A DNA stretch of 64,000 nucleotides from Emydura subglobosa (lineage: Eukaryota; Chordata; Testudines; Chelidae). This document shows positions 43,197 to 55,835 of this stretch, piece after piece. The notes below the pieces were generated by a model, which made no database searches, was not told where the DNA came from, and saw only the letters and a program-made list of their open reading frames with translations. Every line of letters starts with the position of its first letter. Positions within the stretch are counted from its first letter, which is position 1. A program made the position numbers and the translations under genes. The DNA lies in assembly GCA_007922225.1 (NCBI GenBank), contig ML679970.1:41682212-41746211 (forward strand), in the 5' to 3' direction.

Positions 43197-46100
43197 TGGA
43201 TGTGCTGCTTTAACTATACTGATTATAGTTAAAATGGAAGAATTTTCTAAAATTAGCTTACACTGAATATACTCGTTCTGACAGAGCACCCCAACGGTGT
43301 AGAGAATAAATCTGGACACACATCTTAAGCAGTCACTCAAGGGACTGTTAATCAGTGGGGATAGTGGCCTAATAAGTGTCTCAACACCGAGTGTGGAGCT
43401 GTTCCAGGAGGTTGCCTCACATGGGTGGCCTTTGATCCCAATTCCATTGTATGTTGAAATTAACATTGTATTCTTTCTGTGCTGCATCCTGCTTTTTCTC
43501 CCCCTTCCCGGACCAGCCAAACGGCTTGTAATGGTTTCCTGCTGTACCCACAGCTCTCATCATTTCCTTAGCACAGGCCTGGTCCCTGGGAGAAAATGAG
43601 CCATTGGTGAAAGTTCTAATGAGAATGACTGACGCAGCGAAAATCCTGTCAAGTCTTGGCTGGATGACATGCAAGCATCTGGGAAGCAGCAGTTGCTGGA
43701 AGCAGCTTGTCCTGCCAGCATTTCTTGTTAGGATCTGGCTGGAGGTGGGAAATTGAAATGGCTTGGAAGCTGCTAATTGGAATGGGACCTTTTCTTGCAT
43801 TAGAAATTCAGGTTCTTCCTATCCCGTTTTTCCCAGATGACTGGAGAACTGGATAAGATTAGGATGCCGTGATAGTAACACATAATTAAAAGGGGATGTG
43901 GCTCTTGTTCAAACTACCTAACTTTTCTTTTTCTTAAAACCTGTTTAACTCAAATGCCTTGTACGGTTGGGAGAGAAGGTCTCTTTGTTAAAGATGCGAC
44001 CCTGCAATTAAAGGCTGAGCACGCACAGCTTATATCTCTGAGACCACCACTTCTCCAACAAAAACAGGGAAGGCTAGACTGGGCACAGCTCCTTGCGAAT
44101 TAGTGTCTCAAGCTCTGTGTAACTTTCAGAGAGTTAGCTTCCTGGTGAATGCTAGATACATCCCAGGAACTTCTTGTGGCCAGAGGTTGCTTTCCTGTCT
44201 AGCATGGAACCATGTAGCTGTCACTGCTCTGTTTAATGCTGTGACTTCCAGCCCACAGTGCTTTCTTGATCCAAGTGACCTCTGCTGCGGTGTGCATTAA
44301 AGAGAAGGCAGCTGCAGGCTCCATTTTCAGTGTATGTGGCTCTTGATCATGGAAAATTTTAGACACTTCTGCTGTAAGCAAACCGAGCAGCCATTTACAG
44401 ACTTGGCCATTGGGCAGTCTGAGGTGGGTGAGAAAAACGTTGGCCAGGATGCTGAAATTCTTTGGCTCTTCAGACGGATGAGATTTCTGGCCACCAGCAG
44501 AGCCTGGCTGCAAAGGCAGCCCCGTTTTACAGCCTAATTGAAGCACAGCACCCACTAGCAGTAAGTATCAGCACCGGGGATGAATCCACATAGCGTGAGA
44601 CTGAAGGGCCATGCTGACCTGTCTTCAGGCTGAGATGTCTGTCAAGAATGGCATGCTACATAACTGAAAGCACTGAGCCTTAGACGGCAGCCTTAAAAGA
44701 ATTGACAGGAGCTGTGATCCAGCATAAACGTGTAGCGTGGGGAAAGGATGTGAAAGATTACGCTACAAAAGGGAGGAGTAATTTACCGGCAAGGTGCTGC
44801 CACAAGGCAGAGTAGGATAATAGGATGCAGATCTTCAAAGAAAAGCTTGTCCAGGAGCAGTTAACACTGGATAGACATGCATCAGATGAGTATTGGGCAG
44901 TTGCTAGGAACGCCATTTAGATAACGTTCAGTGGGGTTCTGGTCCAGCTGCCACTGAAGCAGCTGGGAAGACTCCGTGGGCTTTCAGTGGGAGTTGGATT
45001 AGGCTCCATGGCCATGGCTGTAAATTGCAGACAGAGCTGCTCAGCTTCGGACATCTCTCCTGCATTAGAGCGAATGAGGTGATGATCATGGAGGCGGCTG
45101 GATTCAAGGCCCCGGGAAATTAGTCTTCTGGTTTCTCTACAGAGCAGATCCCTCCCCCCGCAGGTGGCAGCAGGGCAGTTAACCCCCTCGTCAGTCTTGC
45201 CCTAGCTGAGACTGTTGAGAAGTGGTTTGTGTTATGCTGGCTTCAAGCAAGAGATGGGGCCTACAGTGCTAGGAGCAGACGCAGGGCGAGACGGTCCCTG
45301 CCCCATAGAGCTGAGAATCTAAATAGACAAGGCAAATAGCAGTCGGGGCAGAACGGGGAATTCAGCCTTGTTCAGGCTTTTCAGGTGAGCCCAAGCTGGT
45401 GCCAGGCGTATCCTTTGTGATTTAGACTCTCACATTCAGACAGGAACCCCCTGCCCCCAACCTAAATTCAGAAAGGCCCTCGGACACTAACGCTCACCTG
45501 CCCTGCGTTTGGATCAGGTACCTAGAAGGGGCCCTACCTGCTTGGAAATGAATCAGTGGCTTTGTCCTTTCCTAACCTACATCACCCAGCGAAATGAATG
45601 ATTCCCCACCCCCCAACACGCTCAGTCCCAAGAGCTCCTGATGTTAGGGTCACCGAGGCACTACGATGACTGTCACTCCAGCTGCTGCCCAGATGAGGGC
45701 AGCATTCAGTTGCTTTAGGAGCATGTGGCTGTGTGTCCTTATATGGCTGTGTCCTGATCTAGTTCAGAGCTTTGAGCAATCCAGGCTGTAATTCACATTT
45801 TCGGTCCCGTTTCTAGACCATGTGGAGGAGCAAGCGCTGGGATTTGTGTCCATCCCAGACAATGAGCGATTTGTTCCGCTGTTGTTGTCGTCTGTGGTAT
45901 TCACCCCACGGGTAAGAGCTTTGCTTTGAATGGTGAAATTTGGCGAGACCCGTCAGCCTTTGCCTGCTGGGGCCGGCAGCTCTTCTCTCCAAGTGGTTGA
46001 GTAGAGTGCGGTTACGGGCAGCAAAGTATCTCTGTTCAAAGGACGCTTCTTTGGGAGCCACTGCTGCGAACTCCACTAGCGTTAGCGTCTCTGCCTGCTG

Positions 46101-46680
46101 CAGAGCCGGATTCCCTTCTGCCCTGTCCCACTGTCAGCTGCGCCCTGATTGCAAAATCTTTATATCAAGAGATGAGCTAGGAGGCCTAATTCTAAGAATG
46201 CAGGTGCAATTCAAACTAAGATGAGAGCAAGCGGTAGTGCTGGTGGGAAAAAATGATCTCTTCAAGCGGGCCTGGAGCAAACAGCATCAGGAACCATGAT
46301 GAGAATAGCCGTGAACCCGCTCAATGTCCCTCATCGAGGTGAGCTGCCCTTTACCTCTGCCGTAAGGGTTGTGAGGCAGTTAGCAAAAGGTGAGGGCAAG
46401 GATGCAGGGCTGCTGTGTTTCCGTTTTTGGATGCTCAGCGTAAGATGCCTGCAGACGGATTCCTCCCCCAGCCTTGAGATGCTGAGCTCCCACTGCCGCC
46501 ACTTGGCATTGTGGGCACTCAGCGGATTTGCACCTCTGCTGCTAGCCTCGCTTTTTTCCTGAGTCTTGCTGTATTCATCTCAGGCTTCCAGAAACCTGTG
46601 TGCGCTCTAAGCTGCATGCGCCCCTCTAGTGTCCCGACAGCCCCTGGCATGAGTCACTGCATGGGAGGAAGCTGGGCAGA
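43197..46680. other. Intergenic, no gene recognised
   Basis: Short open frames on both strands lack recognisable domains. One antisense SINE tail is present at 45.2 kb. Confidence 0.5.
45240..45340 (-). repeat. SINE 3' tail, antisense
   Basis: 'acggtccctgccccatagag' and 'ctgagaatctaaatagacaa' are the reverse complement of the SINE tail region around 'taagctctttgggacaag'. Confidence 0.55.
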
Positions 46681-46923
46681 GGGTACATCTACACTGTAAT
46701 AAAAAACCCGTGGCACCGAGTCACAGAGCCTGGATCCTCTGACTCAGGCTGTGGGGCTGCAGATTGTGGTGTAGATGGTTGGGTTTTGTGACCCAGCCCC
46801 CTCCTAGTGTCTCAGAGCTTGGGCTCCAGCCCAACCGTCTACACTGCAATTTTATAGGCCCACAAGCCCGAGCCAGCAGACCCAGGCCAGCCGCGGGTCT
46901 TTCAATGCAGTGTAGACGCACTC
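46681..46923. mobile_element. Inverted-repeat MITE, about 243 bp
   Basis: The left end GGGTACATCTACACTG and the complement of the right end, GAGTGCGTCTACACTG, match at 13 of 16 positions. Its ends and internal 'aaaaacccgtggc' resemble the element at 39,798 ('aaaaacctgtggc'), so the two are probably one family. Confidence 0.65.
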
Positions 46924-47194
46924 TGAGACTTACATCCCGGCCTGGTTCCATTAGGCCAGATGCTGTTCCAGAGCCTGGCCTAAGCATCCCTCAGTAGTTT
47001 TCCCAAATTCCTGGGAAAATAGCTGTCCTCTAGCTGTACTTGAGCTTTGATTGCCACTGACTGGATTGTTACATCCCGATGCCAAGGCCCTGCCACCTAG
47101 GTGGGTGGGGATATTTAGATTAGCAATTAGCATGTTTAGCAGCTGGGGGGGATCTGGATCCAGATCAGAACTTTGAACCTCGTCAGCTCTCTGG

Positions 47195-47320
47195 GGCAGA
47201 GTGCGCCTTTTTGTTCAATTTGTGCAGCCCTTGCACCATGGGGTCCTGACCCATGAGTGGGGCACTCAGACATTCCAGCCCTCTAATACCAATACCTGTC
47301 CCACGGTGCCAGGGGCTTCT
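47195..47320 (+). repeat. SINE 3' tail fragment
   Basis: 'tttgtgcagcccttgcacca' and 'tggggtcctgacccatgagt' match the conserved tail (gtacagcgcctagcac, then gggtcctggtcc). Confidence 0.6.
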
Positions 47321-47598
47321 GCAGCTTAGCTCCTTAAACAAAGCCTTGTTGGCCTTAGCACCGTATAAAACTACAACCTGCGTTCTCCACGAGACCATCG
47401 TCCACAGGGCAGACCCAAGAAGGGCTGTATGTGATCGCTAGGGCTGAAAGGGAGTATGGTCAGTCAGCTATTTCAGAATCCCCTTCTACCTCCATTCCGG
47501 CCAGTCCCAGATGCACCTGGAAGGCAGGAGCCTTGGCAGTGTACTGTACAGGAGACCTGCCGACTTTCCCGGCCTGGCACTGAGAAGGGGTTACTGAT

Positions 47599-48378
47599 CA
47601 TAGAGTCCCATAAGATGAGGCTTGGCAGGGACCTCAGGAGGTCATCTAGTCCCACCCCCTGCTCAAAGCAGAACCAACCCCAACTAAACCATCCCAGCCA
47701 GGGCTTTGTCAAGCCAACCTTAAAAGCCTCTAAGGATGGAGATTCCACCACCTCCCTGGGTAACCCATTCCAGTGCTTCACCACCCTCCTAGGGAAAATG
47801 ATTTTCCTAATATCCAACCTAGACCTCCCCCACTGCAACTTGAGACCATTGCTCCTAGTTCTGCCATCTACTACCACTGAGAACAGCCTAGCTCCATCTT
47901 CCTTTTAACAGGAAGTTAAAGGCTGCTATCAAATCCCCCCTCATTCTTCTCTTCTGCAAACTAAACAAGCCCAGTTCCCTCAGCCTCTTCTCATAAGTCC
48001 TGTGCTCAGCCCCCTAGTCATTTTCGTTGCCCTCCGCTGGATTCTCTCCAACTTGTCCACATCCTTTCTGTAGTGGGGGGGCCCAAAACTGGACACAGTA
48101 CTCCAGATGTGACCTCACCAGTGCCGAAGAGAGGGGAATAATCTCTTCCCTCGACCTGCTGGCAATGCAGCCCAATATGCCATCAGCCTTCTTGGCAACC
48201 AGGCACACTGCTGACTCGTATCCGGCTTCTTGCCCACTGTAAAACCCCCAGGTCCTTTTCTGCAGAACTGCTACCTAGCCTGTCGGTCCCCAGTCTGTAG
48301 CTGTGCATGGGATTCTTCCGTCCTGAGCACAGGAGTCTGCACTTGTCCTTGTTGAACCTCATCAGATTTCTTTTGTCT
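47599..48378 (-). mobile_element. CR1 LINE, 5'-truncated 3' portion, antisense
   Basis: The plus strand begins 'catagagtcccataagatga' and proceeds through 'gacctcaggaggtcatctag', 'gattccaccacctccctggg' and 'cactgcaacttgagaccatt', the reverse complement of a CR1 3' end. Minus-strand frames retain pieces of the reverse transcriptase C-terminus: [20 protein letters not shown] and [14 protein letters not shown] at 47.7-47.86 kb, and [20 protein letters not shown] at 48.1 kb. They are in different frames with stops, so the copy is dead. About 780 bp remain. Confidence 0.92.
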
Positions 48379-49900
48379 GAGTTTGAGCTCTCAGCTCAGA
48401 TGCTGCTGCTCACACTGCTGGTTGAGCTGAGGGTGAGGGGGCGGGGGATTGCAGGGGGAAGTGGGAAGCATGGAGGAAGTAGTAAAGAGCCCAGATAATC
48501 CCGTGAATTTGGAACTGTCACTGAGCCTTTGGCCCCAGGTCAGCTGCCCCCTGCTTTTTGTGACCTATTTGGGACCCCACCCCCAAACAGCCTGTGTGTT
48601 GGGATAAGAAAAATCTTAGCGATGCTCCCAGTGTTTTAATCCAGTCCTGTTCAGGGTGTCTAACATTTCCTGGAGTGTGTGAATGCTTACGTGACCAGGG
48701 CCGACGGTTCTGTGAGCCCATCTGCAGCCAGGCCATCTCCAGCACTGAGCCAATCAGACTATACAGGGCCAAGCCGGATCAAGACTGGAAGAGCTGGCTT
48801 TTACTGGCAGTGGTGTTGATGATTCAGTAGGTAGTGAATGCTGCTCCATTGCAAACCCAGGGCCGTGCAGATATTGGGGTTTAGGCCAGGCAGAGGCGCA
48901 GGAGCCTGTATCACTGTCCTACTTTCCCCTTCTGTGGTTGTTCCTACAGGAGGACCGCAGGGTTTTGCACACACAGCTGGAGCCTCTGCACATCCCTGTG
49001 GAGGGGTATCGTCCCCCTCATTTTACAGATGGGGAAACCAAGGCACGGAAGCCAGAAGGCACTTGCCTGGCTCACCCAGCCAAGCAGTGACAGAGTCACG
49101 GCTGCAACAAAAGTGGTCTGACTATGAGACAAGTGCTTATCCACTGTCCCCTTATCAGCTCAGTGCCTGGCTGCCATTTACCCCAGGTCTTTTCAAGCTG
49201 GTGACAGCCAGAGCCTGTGTGTCATTCAGAGAGAAGCTGGGGCTTGGCTGAATTTGGCGCAGGGCCCTTCCCTAACAATGCGAGGATGTGGTGTGCAGAG
49301 AATCGCAGCCTGAGGGGCAGATGATAAATGGAGGGAGGGGAAGGCATTGATTAGGGCTACGGGCTTGAAGGGAGATTGAGCTAGGACACAGCTAGCTTGA
49401 AGAGCTGTTATCTAAGAGAAATCTAATCAGCTTCATCTTGCTAAGGGAAAGGGGCACAATCTGGACAATAGATCTCGTGAGGATGGGGAAATGGACCATA
49501 TAGCGGAATTGGTCTTTACAGAATAACCCTGATTGCTAATGGTGGGAAAGCTGTTAAGTCTAATCTGATCCCTCCCCTGCTCCCCAAGGGGCAGGACAGG
49601 ATTGACATGTGCTGTGTGTTGTCCAAAGCTGTGTGTCTCCTCCCGTTTTCTCTGATTCAGAAAAGCCTCATGAACCCCAAGATAAGGTGCAGAGGGTCTC
49701 CGCGTGGCCCTCAGCTAGTGTGATCAGGGAAAGGCACCTGCGGTCCATCGCTGCTCCGTCGCAGAGGCGCTGAAAATAAAACCGCTGAGCACCGAGAATG
49801 ACACCGCTGTGCCAATCTGTCAATGGAGCAGGCGATACCATTTAAAAGAGGGAGGGCAGGCAGCGTGTCCAGGATGTCCAGTCCTCTCCCGAATGATGTG
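48379..49900. other. Intergenic, no gene recognised
   Basis: Contains an antisense SINE fragment near 49.0 kb, otherwise unassigned. An AATAAA at 49773 has no exon context. Confidence 0.5.
49008..49150 (-). repeat. CORE/MIR-type SINE, antisense
   Basis: 'attttacagatggggaaac' and 'caaggcacggaagc' are the reverse complement of the conserved 'ctcagtttccccatctgtaa' body, followed by 'agcagtgacagagtcacggc' and an eroded head. Confidence 0.75.
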
Positions 49901-49904
49901 GGGG

Positions 49905-50130
49905 AGGGTCCAGCAGGCAGCGTGCTGCCCTGGGACGCAAGAGATCTGGGCTCTGTTGCTGGTTCCCCCCACTGACCAGCTGGGTGATCTTTGGCAAGCC
50001 CCAGCACCTCTGTCTTGCCCATCTAGCATGTAAGCTCTTTGGGACAAGGTCTGCTGGTCACTCCCAGTATGCACAGCAGCAAGCATAGTGTTGGCCTTGA
50101 TCGCTGCCTCTACGCGCTACCGTAACATAA
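49905..50130 (+). repeat. Nearly full CORE/MIR-type SINE with tail
   Basis: A diverged head is followed by 'gatctgggctctgttgc', 'gaccagctgggtgatctttg', then 'taagctctttgggacaag' and the tail 'gcatagtgttggcc...gcgctaccgtaacat'. It links the head/body and the separate tails seen elsewhere in the window. Confidence 0.7.
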
Positions 50131-50479
50131 ACAAGAACTGTCCCAGGCTCCCACCCCTTCCCTGGGGAGAAGATCCTGCAGCCTCATCTGTCTCGCTGCC
50201 AGGGATCTTTTCCTGAGGTTGAGCCTGAGTTTCCCTTTCCTTAACGCCCTGCTAGTGAATGCCCTCATGCTCTAGTTGAAGCACTTCCTCTGCTCCCCGC
50301 TGCATTGGCCCTTTAGGCGCTCACGGATGTCATCGCCTTCCTTTCCAACCATTCTTCAGACAAGCCTGTGCAGATTCTCCTCTTTTCATCCTGCCTTTTA
50401 AATCAGTCCTTCTACCCCCCTCACTAATTTTCCTCCCTGCATTCTGGCCAGCCCCCCGGCTACATTGTCCTGTGACGGA

Positions 50480-50770
50480 GGCCCACAGAGATGTGATTCT
50501 GGAGGAGTTCTCCACAGCTCTTAGTATGTAGGTAAAACCTCATGCAATGTCGTTCTCCTTGGCCAAGGCCGGCTTGGTCCCGCCAATCCTTTGTCCAGGC
50601 CAGTTCTAAATGCCTCAAGCAATGTAGCTCATACCCCTCTCCCTTAGGAGACTGGCCACCTACATCGCCTGCTGGCTTGTCTTCAGGCAAACTTCTCCAA
50701 GCTGATCCGTTAACCAGCAAGATCTCCCCAACTCTAACCACGGAAGACCATCATGTTCCTGGAGAATATT
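50480..50770 (-). repeat. Possible older CR1-like fragment, antisense
   Basis: The plus strand reads 'ctaaatgcctcaagcaatgt' and 'cccttaggagactgg', which resembles the reverse complement of older CR1 3' regions. The rest is too diverged to be sure. Confidence 0.35.
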
Positions 50771-51159
50771 AGCGGGTGCTGTCCTGCTTGCTTAGCTGGG
50801 AGCTCCTACCCTGGTGTGCCTGATAGAGAAGGGCAGCCATGTGACTGTCTTGTGCTCTAAGTATCTAGCCAGGATCCCCATCTGTGTGCTGCCTGAATGG
50901 CCCCCAAAATTACAATGGCATAGAGAATGGCCGAGAGAAATTCAGCCACCCTGGCAAAGCATAAAATGCCTGCAGGTTTCAAACAAACACAACAAATTCT
51001 GAATTCCAGCTCGTTCCGCATCGCTTTTGGAGAAGGCAGCTGCTGGCTTCATGGTGGAATCACAGCCTTAAAACACAGGGAAGCCAAAATTGTGCTTGAA
51101 GCGGCAGCAATTCCTAAATGTTGCGAAGTTCCTCCAGCATTGCTGCCCCTTTAGCCTGC

Positions 51160-51660
51160 ATGGTCAGCCAGCAGCTGGGATCAAGCAGGGTTTTTCCCTT
51201 AGACGGAAGAACCAGTGATGTGAGTCAGGTATTCCTTTGGTGCAATCCAGTTTGTTTACGAAGAACAGACAACCAGTCCTGTTTCCCTTAACATAATAAG
51301 AACAAACAGCATCAGGCAATTTCCTTATGCAGAAATCTCCATGCCTACATCTCCAGTGTGTTCCGTGCCCAAAGAGCTCTGTCTCTCTGCTCCTGCTCAG
51401 GGCCAGACTCATGACTGCTTCTCTCCCTGCCTGATGGCTTTCTCTGGGCTTTCTCAGCTCTAGCACAGGCTCACAGCTTGCCAAACCATCCCCCTAATCC
51501 TTGTATTTATGGTTAGGGAACCCTTCAGCCTACATGGCTTAGCTTCTAATCAGGCCTTGCCATACAGCCCATTGCCTTGGATGGTGACTTGTATTGTTTT
51601 AAACTCTCTCACTACATGAGAGCTTAATTGCTTCTTCCACTTCGACCTGAAAGAAGAATG
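51160..51660 (-). repeat. Possible degenerate interspersed repeat
   Basis: The style of this stretch (T-rich, with 'gtgcaatccagtttgtttac' and an end like 'gtatttatggttaggg') suggests part of an LTR-type repeat in reverse orientation. No coding remnants, primer site or paired LTR was identified. Confidence 0.25.
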
Positions 51661-52139
51661 CTTAGCCCCCCAATTGGTTTTAACTAGATCTGTGATTGTA
51701 GATCAAAGACCCTGTTGATGGCAGCTATTAACAGCTTCCACCGAAGCAGTATCTTTTGCGAAACAGTCAGAGGTAGAGGTAGAACTGCAGCACAGGCAGT
51801 ACTCCTGAATCCAAAGTTAAATGGTACATCCCTCTAGTGACGGTATTGGAAAGGAAGGGGGCTGTATGTATCGGTGGACACATCAGATTACCATTAACCC
51901 AGTATTGCACGTGGCTTATTAGTCTTTGCTTAGGCCTGGGAGTTGCAAAGTTTCACGACTCTGTAGGGGAAGTGGCTTATTCTGGGTGGCTCCAGCAATG
52001 GCTGCAGCACAGTGGCAGAGAGAGGTGGTATTTCTGCGTGCTTGCTCTTACGCGATTGACTTCAAAGCTATTCTATGTCATGCTGGCCACGGTAAGCGGC
52101 AGCTCTGGAGCCTGAAGTGGAATCAGAGATTTGGCACAA

Positions 52140-53160
52140 AATGAACCCTTGCTAGCGACAAACACCACGGTACAACTTGCTGTGACACTTATAAAATAAA
52201 CAGCAGGAGCTTATTCGGGGCACAAGGCAATACACCATGTTTATTGTGAATACAAAGATTTCAAAAAGCAATTGCCTGTACACTTTTACACACACACACA
52301 CACGCGCGCGCGGTTCTACAAAGATGAAGCATAGTTACCAGCCTCGGTTGCTTGTTTTAGTCCACTGGCCAGGTGGCTAAGACATGAGGGAGGGAGCAGG
52401 GGGTCTGTTGGTGTGCACTAATGTTCCTGGAGGATGATTGTAGAACCAAACCCAAAGTCCTCAGCGTTCTGTCCCCTTTTTGTAGGGGTAGCTCTTACGC
52501 TACTCTATGGGATTTGCTTCATGCCGCATCTGTGTCCTGGTGTGATTATTAATCATCCATATTTCGCAAGCATGACCATTGTTGTTATTTTTCATAGTTC
52601 ATCTTGTTTTCGTCCTTCGAGGTGGATTCCAGGGTCATCAGGGCGGGCAGTCTTCGGCCATCTGGGTAAAAGTTATCTTCACTGCCTTGAACATCCGAGG
52701 CGGCGCCTTTTCCTGTCACTCCCTGGTCTCACATACACACATCACTCATTCATCTATTCACATCCTAATCTCTTAACAGTTACTGAAACCGTGTAACTGG
52801 AAGACACAAGTGTCCTTCCGAAACAATAACATTTCTTTTTATCTAAAACATTCACTATTGTCACAAAATACCCTCATTGAACATTGAATCTTTCTGTTTC
52901 AGAACAAGTGCTGATGTTACTTTAAGCCGTGATCTTAAAATACATGTTTTTCAACAAGAGCAGCAGTGTCCCAGGATGATCGTTGGTAACTTTACAGGCA
53001 GGGTCATCAGTGACCAGATGTTAGTTTCAAATAAAGAGATGGTGTTTCATAGAAGCTTACCACTAGTGAACAGATCACCCTACCTGGCCAACGTGCAAAG
53101 CCTCACAGAGACTGCTGGGGTGGTTTGTCACGTACTGAAAGAATAAGGGCATGTCACACA
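52140..53160 (-). repeat. Possible LTR-type repeat, antisense
   Basis: 'ggcaatacaccatgtttatt' reads on the minus strand as an AATAAA poly(A) signal context. The sequence resembles turtle LTR-type repeats as I remember them, but no second LTR, tRNA primer site or protein remnant is visible. Confidence 0.3.
52289..52312. repeat. (CA)7(CG)5 alternating repeat
   Basis: 24 bp of strictly alternating purine and pyrimidine. Confidence 0.9.
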
Positions 53161-54991
53161 GAATCAATAGAACAGAATCGAGGTTGGGGCCTACGGTGCC
53201 ACTAAAAATGATCCATGCTGGCTATGTGTCTGACGTTGCAATGAAAGGATGGCCCGATGTGCACAGACAAGTGCGTCCAGCTGTCTTTGCTTGAAAAGAA
53301 CAGATCCGTGAATAGTGAGGCTGCTGAATGCCATAGGGGAGTGGTGAAAATATTCTTTTGGGGTAGGGGCTGAGTCCCCTACCCCTGTGTGTTCTCAGAA
53401 GGATGGGGGGGCATCAGGCCCTACTCTCTGGTGGGTGACTGTGAGGGTTGCTGTCTCTATCCCAGCCAAGCATGGAGCAGTTAGGAGCATGAGCCTGCCC
53501 CGTATTCACCCCACAGCGGCAGCTCCAGTCCGTTGGTGCTCTCTGGTTTGGAAGAGCCTGCCAGAGCCTTGTGTGACAGTGCGGCCGTGCCAGGCAGAAA
53601 GCCACCGGCTAGAGGGCTTCGCCGGCTGAGCTAGGCATGCACGTGGCAGTGGGTGGCAAAGCAGAGATAAGTTTGGGGGAGCTGCTGAGCCCCCTCCAGC
53701 CCAACTCCCCAGTCACCTATGCCTGATGTGTGGCCTTAGCGTGGCATATTCCAGTGCAGCTCAGGGCCATTTGGGAATGAAAATCCTGGCTGGGTGTTGT
53801 GCGTGGTGGACAGGGATTGATACACAAGTAGGGGAAAGGGCAAAAGAATAGCAAGGGTGTTAAGAAACACAACGCAGGTTTAAATATGCTCCTTTGCCGT
53901 CTCGGGAGTGGCCAGCTACCCCATGGCAGCAGAGCCCCAGAGTCCACACGGGGCTGTCCCTGGGACATACGTTTCTGATTGCAGTACATGGCCAGTCTAA
54001 ATGGCCTGAAGTGTAGTCGGTATGAATCCAACTAATTCAGCACAGATGGTGGGAGTGTTAAGGACTCGTTTGCACAGACAGGAGCTCCTGACCAGATTGT
54101 AAGAGACAGTGGAATTCAATTCACAGCCACGAAGTTTAATTTGTTTGTCAAAAGAAATGGTAGCCACCACGTCACATCAGCTCCCGCTCCCTCCCGCCGC
54201 CAACGGAGTGGTGGAAAAGTTTAGCCAGCCGTTCAAGCAAAGACGTTTGCACTACGGCCCTGGATAGTTTACAGTACAAGATTGTGCATTGCCTATGGGA
54301 ATGTAGTTCATGCTACTGCAAATCAGAAGCCAGCAACGTTGTTTATGGGACATAATTTAAGGGCTTTCCTGGGTTTAAGGCCCAAGCTCCAGAGAGACTT
54401 TCATAAGTCATGGCGTGATGAACTGGCTGCAAAATAATCACACCAACTGCATAGCTTTCACGTGGGAGAAAGTCTCACTAAGAGACACCTGCAATAATTC
54501 CTGGCAACCTGGTGATTGTGTCAGCCCGGTTTTCTGCCTTAGCAGCGAGAAGTGGCACCAAACATGGTGGAGAAGACTGAGACACCAGCTGTTCCGAAAC
54601 TGGTGGGGTGCCCGCGTGATCCCAGGGGAGTTATCAAGCACCTCTGCCTGAATCTGTAGCATGTTGTGTGGTTAGTGACAGTGAGGCAGTGTTCCTTTTC
54701 TGCACTTGATGAGTACATTGGAGGAGGCAGAGCCTGTAGTGTGCAGGAAGAGGGCAGGATCCCTTTAACTAGTCACAATTGTTAAATGTGTTTTGCTTAA
54801 GAAGCTGCCAGAAGCAGAAGCCAGCCGCAGCAGCAACCTGTCTGTAGCTGGGCCTGGACGTTGGGGGCATTCAGTAAGCTGTTCTTTGGACCCCACTTGG
54901 CCTGGGAATGCCTTCCGATTAGCTTTGTTGTACATAGAGCAAAAGCTGCAGCATGCCCCCTCAGCCGGCGCTGGCCGTACGTTGTGTGGTG

Positions 54992-55006
54992 TCACTAGGG
55001 GGAGGT
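54992..55006 (+). promoter_or_regulatory. CTCF-like site, forward orientation
   Basis: TCACTAGGGGGAGGT agrees with the core consensus at 13 of 15 positions. Confidence 0.25.
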
Positions 55007-55689
55007 TAGGGTGCAGAAGTGGGCTGAGGTTTGCATTTCCCCTGGTTTCTGGCTGTGAGTTCTAGATTGGTGCCGGTCCCCCAGAAGGCTCTGGCTCCGG
55101 CATGTGTCTCGCGCTTGCAGTCCATGGTTCCGATGCTGTGCTGGAGCAGAGGGGGATCGTGCACAGCGACAGTGTCAAGCTGGTACCGGGGTCCAGTCCC
55201 CCGGGGTGCAGTGAAGACGAGGCCAGGTGCCAACGCGGAGAGCGGTGCGCTGTCGTGATGTGGCCTGGGCAGCCCGCCCTGCTGAGCTCAGAGCCTGCTC
55301 TAGCTCTTTCAAGAGGCCGCAGGCACTGGGACCGGCAGCAACCCACGTCCAGGAACACAGGGGCCAGTCCACCTAGAGGAGTCACTGCAGGGTGTCCTGT
55401 GTCCTCCATCTTTGGAGCCAGGCTGTGCTGAGTTTCTCAAGCTGCTACAGCAGAAGCAGTTCTGCTTCCCCGATCTCGAGGAAGGAGCCTGTCTTCAAAC
55501 AAGGCTCAGCCCTAAACACTCCCCCATCCCTCGCCCTGCTGCCCCTGTGCCTGCCCTCCTTACCTCATGAGTGGCTGATTAAAGGGGTCCAACGTCAGAG
55601 CCAGCTTTTGCTTCAGCATCGGAAGGCGCGAGTGGAAAGGGCATACCCCCTGGCTCGCACAGGGCTTCGCACCTTGCATTGGTATAGCT

Positions 55690-55835
55690 TTCCAGTGTGA
55701 GGTCAGCATCACCCTCCTTCTTGGACCCAGTGAAGTGACTCACCCCAGGTCACATGGGGAGTCGGTGGCGGGGTCAGGTACAGAGGCCAGGTCTCTGCAC
55801 ACCAACTGCCTGCTTAATCTAGGCGACTGCCACCT
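55690..55835 (-). repeat. CORE/MIR-type SINE fragment, antisense
   Basis: 'gtgaagtgactcaccccagg' and 'tcacatggggagtcggtggc' are the reverse complement of the MIR core ('gccactgact...gtgacc...aagtcac'), followed by 'aggccaggtctctgcacacc'. Confidence 0.6.

Noticed and set aside
47473..47877. 134-codon minus-strand frame as a host gene
   Set aside because: Most of it is the decayed reverse transcriptase C-terminus of a CR1 LINE.
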